A stretch of DNA of 64,000 bases from Anopheles merus (taxonomy: Eukaryota; Arthropoda; Insecta; Diptera; Culicidae): positions 3,838,501-3,902,500 of the forward strand of contig NC_054084.1 in the NCBI RefSeq assembly GCF_017562075.2. The letters are read 5' to 3'. The position numbers and the translations under genes were made by a program. Shown piece after piece: positions 35,591-46,980 of the stretch (the first letter of the stretch is position 1; each line of letters starts with the position of its first letter). The notes under the pieces were generated by a model. The model was not told the origin of the DNA, searched no databases, and saw nothing but the letters and a program-made list of their open reading frames with translations.

Positions 35591-38500
35591 GTAAACAAAA
35601 GCAGCAGTGTTGGCGCGCGTGCGCTCGTGGGAAGGTTTTGCGCGTCTGTGAAGGTTACTCTCGCTTAGATTATGTTGGGGGTTTATTTGTAGGTGCATTA
35701 GACGGTTGATTTAGTTCCAGACGTCAGGGTTTATACAGATCATTTTCTATGGAAACATTTAAATAAGTAGATATTTGTGGCCTTTTTCTTCCATTCGATA
35801 TGTTATCCTATTTCTTTTTTTTTTTCATTTAATCATGGCTTGCTGGGGTTCCATCACGAACAAGGAAGATAACGACCCTAGCAACTAACGAAAAAACCGG
35901 TTTTCATATAGAGATACGCTCTAAACGCTCGTCTTGTGGCTATAAAGATAGTGGAATTCGGCATGACCTTGCTCTAACGTTTGTGACACACCAACAAGCC
36001 ATAAAGTAAAGAGATAAAGCAGTTCATTAACCTCATCAGTTAATTAGAATTCGTGACATCCACAAAACCTTTGGAAACCCGCTTGTAGAACCCCTCGGAA
36101 CTCAAACACCCACCGAAAGCTTCAGTATTGCCTAAAATGTTAACGGATATCATACAGAAAGACCGAGAAATGTGACAACACAGCCCCAACGTTGCATTCG
36201 TCACCCTGTCCACAATCCAAAACACCTCAATCGAGGCGTACCACTAACCCACTGCTGCAAGCCCTCGTGCACTCTGTGGGCTCACAGTCAAATTCAACGC
36301 GCGATCGACCAAAAACCGCTTCATTTAACACGCCGGTCGGGTTGACAAACCGCTGCCGCCTGGTTTGGAGACATTCCTCTTCGCCAGCGCACAGGTGCCC
36401 AGAGGCATCGAGGCGACACCATTTGTAGCCCTGCCTCCCTCAATCACAACCCGATCACGACGTCTTTCCTTTCAAGGTTAACGCGTTCGATCGACGCGTT
36501 TCCCCAGTGGTCCCGGGCCCGGGACTGTGTTCCAATTTTCACCTCTCCAAACAGTCAACCGAACACAACAAATCATCGTCCGTCCACCGGGCGATCGGTT
36601 GATGTAATAACCCCAAAACGGGAGGCCGTTTTTTTCACGCTCCCTTTTGTCGGAGCGTCACTAGTCGCACGCGGTTTGGTTTGCTAATGCAAACAACCAC
36701 CCCAAAATAAAAAACCACAAACCTTTGCCAGCGTCCAGCCATCCGGATCCGTCATCCATCGTACCGGTGTGCGTTTTGGTGCCCTCGTTTGTTTTGGTTT
36801 TGGTGTGTGTTAAAATTCGGGCCATTGAGATTGCGCAACTAGGAAGTGCACGACGCACGATGCATGCTGTGTTTGTGTGTGTGCGGTGAGTGCGAATATT
36901 TAAGCAGAGAAACGGGAATGCTTCAAACACTGACATCAACCTTGGCGTGGCGGGGACCGATGCCGATGCTAATGGGGCACCCGCCTCGATCGCTAGATCG
37001 AGCTGGCTAATTATCGGTCACGCGGGAGTGCTAGAGCGGGAGATTATACGGTCGGAACTGGTCGTTTCAAGGAAGCCACTTTGGAGCCGGGGCAGTAGAG
37101 ACCGGCTAACCACGCATGGTTAAAAGTGAAAGGCCCGTCATAACCGGAATCCATTCCAAGCGACCTCAACCATGCTGGCAGGGTCTGGCGCCTTCCCTAC
37201 ATGTGACGTCGCTGCAAGATCACGTCACATTTGCGAGCCTCGGAAGTTCACCCTCCGTTAGTACAGCACCATGCTGGAGTCTTAGTGGGATTCATCGAAC
37301 ATGCCAGAAAGGTTTGGAGAAAGTTCTTTAATGCTGGTGGACGAAACAATGCGTTACTGATTCCTGCCGGTGCATCGTCGATTGCATGATGCAATCAGCG
37401 TGCAACGAGACGCTGACGACGACGACCGATCCACCTGGAAATCGGTTACCGTGAAGCAGCGGCATCATTACACGCGTAGAAGGGGGCATGGTGGATCGTT
37501 TCGTTGTAATGCTTCTTCACACGAAAACACACAGGGGCTTTGCGGGGCTTTGCTGTCCCGCAGACGTCCGTCAAACGATACGTTGTGCGGTATGTGCGCT
37601 GGAGTGCTGTAAGCGTGGCTGGCGTGGGGTCTCAACTTATGCTGTAATCGATGATGAGGTCGGTCGACGCTCAAACCACATAAAAACGATGCAAACAGTA
37701 GACACATATCCCCTGCTCCGCCCCCGGGTAAGTGCGTTTTCCTTTGAATGCCGGCATTTTTTTTCTAATCTGCCGCTCTTTAACATACCTTGCCTGGCAC
37801 AGCTACTTATTTTGACATTTTTCTGTTCCACTTTTTGCGATCTGTTAAGTGTGTACTTACACTTCCTCGAGACCGGGCCGGGCTGGGTGAAAGTGTTTGC
37901 CGTTCGTCTGCGATGTACAGGTGAATCATCGCGCTTTGCGTGCTTGCAGACAACATTTACGTTGACAAAGGTGGTTAGTGTATTTAATTTCATATGAAAA
38001 CAATGAGGAAAGAAGTGTGGCCACATTCCTCCAAATTATCGTTCGCTGTTGGCACGCTCTTCGTGACAGAGGATGCTTAAGACATTGGAACCTGTGCGTC
38101 ATGCACAACCATCAATTAACTGTTTCGATTTCAAAAATACAACCACTCCAGCACATGCATCATTATTAAAACTCTCTTTTTTCATCTGGTTAATTATTCG
38201 CTCATGCAACGCCCGCCAGAAAAAAGGCGCCACTACCAAGAACGATTTGTTTCTCACTCGAACAAACGCGCCACGCCGGGTCGACTTAATTACGCATTCC
38301 GATCGAGCTCGTTTCGCGCAAAGGTCGGCCGGAATTAGACGGGCCGCATCGGGCGATTTTCGCACATGGCACAATACGCTAACAACCTCCAATAGGTTGG
38401 TCACGTGCGTCGTCACGCGTGGACAGTGAATGCCCCCTCGGCGAGGCATTGTACTGTTGTGCACTGATCTAGTAAGATCGATCGGGTCGGGCAAGATCAT

Positions 38501-39468
38501 TCGGCGGCTGTCAAAACCGCTCGCGCAGTTCGTCGCTTACCTTCACGCCGTCATTGAGACGCCAAAGTGGCGAAGCATCGGTGAAGTGGCCGGCTTTGTT
38601 TGGGCAGGGCTTTTCGAGAGGTGAAATCAAGGCTGGGGCGGAGTGGAACAAAACTGTTAACGCAAACAATATCTGCTACTGTCTGAGGGAGAGTTAGACA
38701 TCAAAGTAGTACTATTTCTTAATCTATAGATAATCGAATCGATCACTGTTTCAACATGTGTTCATACATATTTACACATTTTACCCTCATGAGCCCATCA
38801 ACATAGAGTTGATCGTAAACGTGGTTAAAATTTCATGGACGTAATTCTGCACGACAACACATTAAACGACATTTCTTTCGCGATTACGTTACACCAAGCG
38901 ATGGAGCAGGAAAAAAATGCACACACCCACCACGTGTGACACAGTTAAGATGCAGGTTTAACGATGCGTAATATTCACATGCTTCTGGAATAAAAGTTAC
39001 ACAACTGCTTCCAGTTACAAAGCAAGGCTGTGATTCGCACATAAAAACCTACTTATCACTTCCACCGCCACCACCATCCTTTGCGATCGTCTGGTAAACG
39101 ATCGTTACTGTATGGTACTGACCACGGCAAGAATGGTGCCAGGTGCAGTAATGTCATTTTTCATAAAACTCATCTCGTAATCATGTTTCGCCCCCTCAAG
39201 CTACCCATCTCGGCGCGGTCTGTGCGAGGCCTCCATCTATGTGGGTCAATTATTACCTTCATGAAAATGGATGCCTACCACCGTTCGGCTAGCTAGTAAC
39301 GACGTTCGTTTAGTAATGGGCACGCCTCAACTTAAAGGGCTTTGTCGCAATATCATTCCGATCGCGCAGACTGTCGACTACGTTGCATTGCGCCAGTGGC
39401 TCCATTCAAGCAGTAAACACATCATCGCGCGTGTCCAACAGGCGGCTCTTGATCAACAACTTCCAGCC
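35591..39468. other. Non-coding stretch between the 35.5-kb exon and lipase 2
   Basis: No gene I can support. Small ORFs at about 36890-37123, 37488-37997 and 38099-38500 show no family resemblance. TATA-like elements at about 38988 and 39042 (ATAAAA) and a reverse GATA motif near 39052 may belong to the lipase 2 promoter; the leader may include an unrecognised intron. Confidence 0.4.
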
Positions 39469-40653
39469 ATGTTCACAAGAAGTTTAACACTTTGCATACT
39501 TTCCTTCTCGATCCTGTCCTCACCAGCTCAAAAGCAGGAGAACAAAAATGTCTTCAATACCAGCTCGTGCCTGGAGAAACCGTACCGCTGTCCACATCCC
39601 CGGATCAAGTTCTATCTGTACACGCGCCGCACCCAGCAGACGCCGGAGTTGATCGACGTTTTGGATCCGGAATCACTCTACTACACGCACTGGAATCCTT
39701 CCCATCCGGTGAAGATCGTTATCCATGGGTTCGGTGGTGGTCGTAATCTGTCCCCGAGTCCTGATATGCGCAAGGCATACTTTACCCGCGGGAACTACAA
39801 CATCATCATCGTCGACTACGGATCGGCAGTGACGGAACCGTGCTTGAATCAGATCGAATGGGCTCCACGCTTTGGCAGTCTCTGTGTCTCGCAGCTGGTG
39901 AAGTACATTGCCAACCACCCACGGGGAGTTCCACCGGACGATATGCATCTGATCGGGTACAGTGTTGGAGCGCACATTGCTGGTTTGGTGGCGAACTATC
40001 TGACTCCTGCGGAGGGAAAACTGGGACGGATTACTGGGCTCGATCCAACAATCTTTTTCTACGCGGGATCTAACAACTCGCGTGATCTTGATCCTTCGGA
40101 TGCACACTTCGTTGACATCATACACACGGGAGCGGGTATTCTGGGACAGTGGAGTCCAGGAGGACATGCAGATTTCTATGTGAATGGAGGCACGAGTCAA
40201 CCAGGCTGTGCTAGCTCCACCATCTTTCGTAAGTAGAGACAATTATTCATGATGATTCCAAAGAATTGACATAGCCAACATTTCCAATTCCCTTAGAAAC
40301 GCTTGCCTGTGATCATACGAAAGTTACGCCATACTTCATCGAGTCCATCAACAGCGAACGAGGATTCTGGGCTGGACCGTGTCCAACGCTGATTTCATAT
40401 CTGCTTGGCTGGTGCGAACCGAAAGACTCCGAGTACGTCCTCATGGGAGAGCATCTATCAAGACAGTGAGTATGGATCGTGTTTCATCCCTAGCAAAAAC
40501 GATTGAAATTGGGATTTCTCTATTTCTCTTTGCAGAGCTCGTGGTGTGTTCTACGTCACAACAAACGCTAAACCTCCATATGCCCGTGGATTTCCAGGCA
40601 AAAACCGCCGAACAGCGAAAACCTCCGAGTATGCGGGCGTTCGACGGAAGTAA
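39469..40653 (+). CDS. Secreted pancreatic-lipase-family enzyme (lipase 2)
   Basis: Coding exons are 39469-40228, 40297-40465 and 40536-40653, giving 348 aa. Introns of 68 and 70 bp have GT/AG ends and join in frame. It is a paralogue of lipase 1, with clearly similar blocks such as FYLYTR, DPESL, HGF/YGG and HADFYVNGG. The start was chosen because it opens a signal-like segment (SLTLCILSFSILSSPA); the frame is open further upstream without homology. Ser165 in GYSVG, Asp192 in ITGLD and His260 in ACDHTK form a complete catalytic triad, so activity on acyl esters outside the cell is expected. The last intron sits at the same site and phase as lipase 1 intron 2; the first intron of lipase 1 is absent here, and the intron after residue 253 is absent in lipase 1. 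The tail is Lys/Arg-rich, not poly-Pro. Confidence 0.9.
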
Positions 40654-41379
40654 ACCAGAACAGAAAAGCAGAAGGTTAACATTCGTCAAAAGCTTAATGG
40701 TTGTGATATAGTGTCCGGAACGAGGAGGGGTGACAAGAAAAAAAGGTTAGCGCTTACATTCCACTCCAACTAGCTGCCAAGGGTAGCCGAGGGCAATGAG
40801 CCTGTCAAAAAAAGAAAATGAAGCAAGACATAGCAGTTGATCGTAATGAGCAAACGACCTTACACAAAGCAGCGATCATGACGTCAGCTTAATGAATTTG
40901 ATTCAAGGAAATTTAATTTTCTCCACCGCAAAGAATAATGAAACGAAATCATCAAAAGCAAATGAAGTAGCGAGGTAAAGAAGGTAGTATTAGTAGCGAT
41001 AGTTGCATTAGGAACCCTGGTAGGCTAAGGTTAGGATTAAGAAGCATTGTACATATGACGTTCGTTTGATCTTCGCCATTCTATAGCGACCCGGTCAAAA
41101 GTGACGCACGTGGGGGCTTTAACCTTCACGGGAGAAAAGCGAATTACGTTGGTTCAACCGATTTGCTACACAACAGATGAGGCAAAGCTTTACTTGTGTT
41201 CATCAGACGTTGTGGACACTGGTTCAAGAACCTCAAAGAGTGGAATATTGCTGCCGGAAAACAGAACTTGTAAATAGATCATTTAAAGAAAAATCGATAG
41301 CTAACATACAGAAGAAGGTTAATGTGTTACTTGGGAAATGATATTTCGGATTCGGGAAACGCTTGTAAGTCAAGTAGCA

Positions 41380-41385
41380 AATAAA
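41380..41385 (+). terminator. Candidate poly(A) signal downstream of lipase 2
   Basis: AATAAA about 730 bp after the lipase 2 stop; another lies at about 41463. No earlier canonical hexamer was noticed, but variants may be used. Confidence 0.35.
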
Positions 41386-44300
41386 GTACTGCCTACTTAG
41401 GGGTTGATTCAGTTCAACAGTTTAAATATATGCGCACCATTTTATTTGGATGTTGGATGTCGAATAAATCAGTGAGTGACTGCGTGAGTGAATGAGTGAG
41501 TGTAACATGCAGAGGTTTGTGAGACACTCATAATTCGAGGATCACACTTTCCAACTGACGTCCACTACCACGCATACACCACGATCACACCATGCGCTTC
41601 GTTACCGTTTGTTGTTTCGTTTTTCACTCGATAGAAGGTGGTAAGTTTCATACACTTCGCTAAACGCTATTGCCAATAAGGAATACTTAACTATTTAATG
41701 CCATAATAATATATCGTTCATGTGTGTCTGTCCTCTCCACCAAGCTAGTCTTCCGTTTTCCCACCCTAGTTTATCCTTCAATTCCCACACAAACACGCAA
41801 ACACACACACTGCCTGCAATTCGCTCCATTACAGCGCGTTTAGTTACGATGATTGATTATGATGCGATTATAACAGCGAGACGACTTTTTACTTACTTTA
41901 CTTGATCTGGCAGATCTCTTTTCAGTGTTTGGATATTCGTTTACCTCTTTTCATGCCACGTTCGCCTACAGAATTGGGTAGTGAAGAGGAGGGACACGAA
42001 TACAGGTTGCCCCGCTTTTGGTTACTCTTTGCTCTTGCCTCCTAATATGCCTATCCCCTTCGCCCAGTGTATACGGTATATAAGTATAGTGTGCAATACG
42101 TTTTGTGTATATATGCAATGTACAATGTGGTTTTGGCTTTTCTAGCAAGCCTCGCAAGATATTTACTATTCAACGTTTACAGCTAGGCTGGCCCGTTCCT
42201 CGCTGTTAAGCAAAGGATACCGGCCAACCCGATCATTAGTATAATATTAATACACTACTGCTACACTACATGCTGCTATGCTGCTACTCCGGAAACAACG
42301 AAATTACAACTAACCGAGCCACGCCACGCGGGCAGCTCGGGTTTGGGTTTTGCGATGATGTTTTGCGTAATATTCTTGTATTGTTGTGCGGTAATGTGTC
42401 GATTACCAGTTGGATTTTTCGACCGGCAGTACTGGAATGGGTTGGCCGTGCGGCTGTTACAGCCCTTTTGCGACCGGAACCGTGTTCCATCTGCCTGTCG
42501 TTTTTTTAATACGTTGGATTCCCGCTGGCTTGTAGTGCCTGGGGGCCCCGATACATTCATTTATATATATATTTGAATTAACAACAACAGCTAGAACGAC
42601 ATCCGTGATTGGTAAACAGTAAAGAAACGCGGATCAACAGAACGGATCGGAACGGAACCGTACATTCATAATAGATATATATGTATAGAGTATCAACAGT
42701 GTCACTGAATAGTTTGGTTTTGCATATCTCTTTACACAACTCTCCTCATTATCTCTCTTTAATCTTAGCTTAACGGAGCGCTTACTAACGCCCTCCTACG
42801 AGTCTTCTGCACCGGCACTCCTAGACATCCTCTTCCACGCTACTGCCGACTCGCGCTACGCTCCAAAGGGAAGGATACACTACCAGAAAGGGAGGATGAA
42901 ACAACTGCTGATTGTCATCCTGTTAAACTATGCGTACTTGTTTTGCGTGTTTTTGTTTACATTGTGTTCAAGTGTGGCGTTCAACCGTTCCACCAAGGGA
43001 GCCAAATGTTAAGCCCTCTCTGCGTTATGGTCGACGTGTAGGGTTTCTACATGATCGTGTTCGCTTGTTTTTGGGACTGATTGATTTTCTTTTCTCCATA
43101 TTTTACATCGTTTAGATGATCAAATAGCACACCCAGAGGGGGAGGAACAACTGAGGTCATGTACAGTGGCAATAATTGCATTGCCTCTCTTAACACTGGA
43201 AGAACAAACCATGATAGTATGATAGTAGTGGTGGAAGGTGGAATTTGAGATAGATTACAGCTCGATCGTGTCAGGAGGGTTTATAGATCTAGAGCCCCTG
43301 TGCGGGGGGTTCTACAGAACGAGGAAAGAGGAACTAAGGTCTACCTACTGTCACTAAAATTTCAATTGATCGCGTATAGGGGTCACGTTTCCGTAAGAGA
43401 CATTTGTGCAAAGTGTGTTTGTTTCTTTTTGGTTTTGTTTCTTCTTCTTCTTCTTCCTATGTGTGTCTGAGTGTGTCGATCGAAATCATACCTGTGTGTT
43501 ACCGCTAACACTTATTTACCATTCCCAGCTAGCATTATAATACCCGTTTGTATGGATGATTCTTGACCACCTTGACCGCCTCGCCTGCATCGGTAGGTAT
43601 GTACATACCTAGTTGAACGGTGTGCGATCGGTTAAACGTATAAGCACGACGTCATAGAGTATAAGCCACGCAGTCTGCACCGCGATCGCGGCAAAGGATC
43701 GCAATGTGAGACGGGTTGTGTTGTGTTTTTCCGAATTCCAATTACCCACTGTCCCTATCATCAATCAACAAGAGAGCCTCCACTGTCGTTCGTTTGCCCG
43801 CGATCGGTCTGTGTGCTTCTGCTTTGACCGAAGCTCTCACCGTGCCCTCGTCGTCTACTAGTTTTGGTTTCACTTCGTATTTGCAACGATTTAAACTTTT
43901 GTTGATGAGCTGTTTAATACACTATATCACTGAACGATTTATAGTACTAGATTTGTTTGTTTCTTTTCTGCCCCTCTTCCTGTTTTATGTCCTTATGAAC
44001 GAACCTTACCAGCTAGCGTTGTTTATTATTGTTTCTTTGTCACATTCGCAGTACGGTGCAGTGTGCCATCTCCCGCCCCAGGCTCAGCATCGAACGTATT
44101 GAAGCTTATACGCTTAAAAATCGAAACCCAATGTACAATTCTTACATAAGCCAAGCTTATGTGCTTATTGCAGCTGCCCCTTTCCCTCGCACACATACAT
44201 ACACTGGCTAAAAATATACAATTAACGTAAACTAAACTCACTGTACTTAGCGCTCAGCTAAGCCTCATCTCTTAACCTACGTTTCGGTCGGGTGTCGAAG

Positions 44301-44895
44301 CCGGTTTGTTTTTTTTTTATTCAGCCCGCCCTTCCGTTTTATTATTGTCGCCACAGCCTTTGAGAGTGAGTTGACACCTCAAATTTAACTCCGCTCCTTA
44401 CCTAGCTGGAACTAAAATCAGGAAATTATGTAATTACAACGCTCATCCGCGCACACGCACAGAGCGCCAAACATGTGCAATTAGTTGAGGAATGCTGGAA
44501 AACTCATTAGCGGAGTACGTTCACCTTTGAACTATCCTTCCATTTTACTTGAGAAGTTGGTTCGTCGGGCACTGTACGTCCACTGAGCTGGGTGTTCGAG
44601 ACACTCGTTAGCAATTGACAGTTTTTTGTTGATTTTAAAAGTGGTTAACATACTCTTCCACCCTATGTACTGTGCGCCCAATGGGTAGAGGCCAACGTAC
44701 TGTGCTGGGTAGATTAGCGATTAGGCTTGTTTAATCATTTCATCTCAGATTTACAGATACAGACCATCCCAATAAGTGATGACTTAAACTCTCCCACACT
44801 CCTGCTTCTCTTACTCAGTGCGTTGTCTTAACAGTTGTAATCCTCTGGTTGCATCGTTAGTTAGTCCTTTCCGGCAGTAGTTATTAATTACAGTA
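41386..44895. other. Non-coding stretch before the transposon
   Basis: No supportable gene. It contains a CTT run (43441-43456), CA-rich pieces and many short T tracts. If the VGlut 3' UTR is long it could reach into this stretch beyond the transposon. Confidence 0.5.
43441..43456 (+). repeat. CTT triplet microsatellite
   Basis: Five CTT units plus one base, pyrimidine-only on this strand. Confidence 0.8.
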
Positions 44896-44897
44896 TA

Positions 44898-45120
44898 CAG
44901 TGGCCGGCAAAATAAAGTGGCCACTACTTACATTTTTACATTTTTCTAATTTTTTTCGTTAAAAGTGAAGCTATCTTTGTGTTATATTTTTTTAAACAAT
45001 CTTCATTCTTTGCTCTTAAATGTGCAATCAAAATTTATTGAAAAAATCAAAGGTTTACCAGTACCAAAAATATTTTTAAAAAAATTAGTCCAAATCACAC
45101 TGACAAAAAAAAGTGCCCAC
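44898..45120 (+). repeat. Left terminal inverted repeat of Tc1-like element
   Basis: 223 bp matching the reverse complement of the right end, with outer and inner copies of a transposase-binding-like motif. Apparent small ORFs in each repeat are artefacts. Confidence 0.95.
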
Positions 45121-45168
45121 ATGAATTATTTTCAACAAATTGATTTATTAAACACAAACAACAACTAT

Positions 45169-46185
45169 TTAATATTTTATGTGCCCCCCTTTGGATCTTA
45201 GGACTAACTGCAAGCGCTTTGGCATACTCTCCACTAGATTTTCTATATGATTTGGGTCAAGATTTTCCCAGGCGTTCTCTAGGGCTTCAAAATATTTATC
45301 TTTATTAGTTACGCCAGTTTTTTTCACTCTATCATCGAGAATGGCCCACAAATTCTCGATGGGATTTAGATCAGGACTTTGTGGAGGCCATTCAAGCGGT
45401 TTTATGCGACATGAGTTGAAAAAAGTTTTTGTTTTCTTCGCGGTATGTTTGGGGTCGTTATCTTGCTGAAACACAAATTTATTTTCTAGACCTGTTTTTA
45501 TTAGAGATACCTCTAAATTTTCTTGTAGGATGGTAATATAAGTATCAGCTGTCATAATGCCGTTGATTCGCACCAGGCTTCCTACCCCTCCCCAAGAAAA
45601 ACACCCCCAAACCATAACATTGCCCCCTCCATGTTTCACCGTTCCTTGGATGTTGCGCTCTTGAAGCTCCTCACCTGGTTTACACCACACATGGGACCGC
45701 CGTTTTCGGTTAAACAGTTCAAATTTAGACTCATCTGTCCAAAGAACAGTTTTCCAAAACTCGAGCGGCTTATCCGCATGCTCTTGAGCAAATTTGAGCC
45801 GTTTTGATTTGTTAGCCTTACTGATGAAGGGTCTTTTCTTGGCTAATTTGCTATTGTACCCCTGTTCTATGATGCGACGGCGAATCGTTCGATCGGATAT
45901 ATTTAACTGAAGTGTATTTTTGATTTCAAGGACTGTTACTTTAGGGTTTTTCTTCACTTCGCGCACGATCCTGGTGTCTGTTTTGCTATCTGTTATTCTC
46001 TTCCTACCTCGGCCTGGGCGATCTACCACTGAACCTAACGTACTATATTTTTTAAAGATTTTTCCAACTGCTGATTTGCTGATGCTATACTTGCCAGCAA
46101 CAGCTCGATGTGATTCCCCGTTCTGAACATCGCGAACAACTAATTTTCGGACAGCCAGAGGAATTTGTTTTGTGTTGTTTTCCAT
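45169..46185 (-). CDS. Tc1-like DDE transposase (DD34E)
   Basis: Encodes a 338-aa transposase, the usual size for Tc1 elements, that cuts out and reinserts the element at TA sites in the nucleus. The start is the ATG at 46185; the frame is open for 19 more codons upstream but only from a TTG. Two helix-turn-helix segments (SHRAVAGKYSISKSAVGKIF, then a second around SDRTIRRRIIEQGY) flank a GRPR-like RPGRGRKR. The catalytic residues are Asp in WTDESKF, Asp in FQQDNDPKHT and Glu in PDLNPIENLW. Exactly 34 residues separate the last Asp and Glu, so this is DD34E. The Gly-rich box HGGGNVMVWGCFSW is present. No frameshift or stop was seen. The element is AT-rich compared with host exons, as expected of a mobile element. 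Confidence 0.97.
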   Translation of the reverse strand: MENNTKQIPLAVRKLVVRDVQNGESHRAVAGKYSISKSAVGKIFKKYSTLGSVVDRPGRGRKRITDSKTDTRIVREVKKNPKVTVLEIKNTLQLNISDRTIRRRIIEQGYNSKLAKKRPFISKANKSKRLKFAQEHADKPLEFWKTVLWTDESKFELFNRKRRSHVWCKPGEELQERNIQGTVKHGGGNVMVWGCFSWGGVGSLVRINGIMTADTYITILQENLEVSLIKTGLENKFVFQQDNDPKHTAKKTKTFFNSCRIKPLEWPPQSPDLNPIENLWAILDDRVKKTGVTNKDKYFEALENAWENLDPNHIENLVESMPKRLQLVLRSKGGHIKY

Positions 46186-46343
46186 TTTGTGCAACTGAGC
46201 CAAATTGTCCAAAATTAAAGTACGAATCCACTTCAATGCCAAATGCTAATGCATGCAACCGGTCGCTTGCCTAAACACCTCATGCCAACAAAAAATCTGT
46301 CAAAACAAAACGATAAAAACGATAAGTTTGATCGATTTGCATA

Positions 46344-46567
46344 GTGGGCACTTTTTTTTGTCAGTGTGATTTGGACTAATTTTTTTAAAAATATTTTTGG
46401 TACTGGTAAACCTTTGATTTTTTCAATAAATTTTGATTGCACATTTAAGAGCAAAGAATGAAGATTGTTTAAAAAAATATAACACAAAGATAGCTTCACT
46501 TTTAACGAAAAAAAATTAGAAAAATGTGAAAATGTAAGTAGTGGCCACTTTATTTTGCCGGCCACTG
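46344..46567 (-). repeat. Right terminal inverted repeat of Tc1-like element
   Basis: 224 bp, the inverted partner of the left repeat. On the minus strand it carries an AATAAA (46554-46549) that lies in the VGlut transcript direction. Confidence 0.95.
46549..46554 (-). terminator. AATAAA inside the transposon end, downstream of VGlut
   Basis: Reading from the VGlut stop, I find no AATAAA or ATTAAA in the 413 bp before the transposon. This hexamer in the right inverted repeat is the first canonical signal, so it could supply VGlut polyadenylation. Non-canonical signals were not assessed. Confidence 0.4.
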
Positions 46568-46980
46568 TATGTATATGTATATTATTATGGCATGTACGCA
46601 TATATCTTTTAAATACTTATGTCAGTGTTTTTTTTTCTGTTAGTGTATGTACACCCTTCGACGTTGTAAATACAATGTGCCTCTTTGCTACTTGTTTGTG
46701 TATGTTTTTGTTTTGGTATTTGTTAATTACTATCTAGTGTTGTAATTGCTTAAGCAGGGTTAATTTTACTTTTTTGTATTTCAGTTTGCTCATTGCTCGC
46801 GTGTCGCCTGTCCACCCTCTTCCATCGAGCTGAACATTGTTACAATATACGATTACTATTGCACTTTTCTGCCAAACAAATGCACGGAACAAACAAAAAC
46901 AGCACAGCTTTTAAACATAGTTTCGCTGCATGCCCTCTCTAGTTCATACTAAATGTTACGGTTTTCTTAGCGCGCACAGG

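Larger units (their letters stand above)
44898..46567 (-). mobile_element. Intact Tc1-like DNA transposon, 1,670 bp
   Basis: The element starts CAGTGGCCGG and ends CCGGCCACTG and is flanked by TA on both sides (44896-44897 and 46568-46569), the expected Tc1/mariner target duplication. Inverted repeats of 223 and 224 bp differ by one substitution and one base of T-run length by my reading. Each repeat holds related motifs at its outer and inner ends (AAAGTGGCCAC and AAAGTGCCCAC), an IR/DR layout like that of Sleeping Beauty and Minos-type elements. The single ORF is uninterrupted. Near-identical ends and an open ORF indicate recent insertion and possible activity. Its transposase points the same way as VGlut, whose stop codon is 414 bp away. 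Confidence 0.97.

Noticed and set aside
41592..41640. Short ATG frame ending at a GGTAAG donor-like site
   Set aside because: About 16 codons with a weak hydrophobic part; no second exon or promoter evidence.
44965..46601. Two near-identical ORFs at the two ends of the transposon
   Set aside because: They are the same inverted repeat read inward from each end, not genes.
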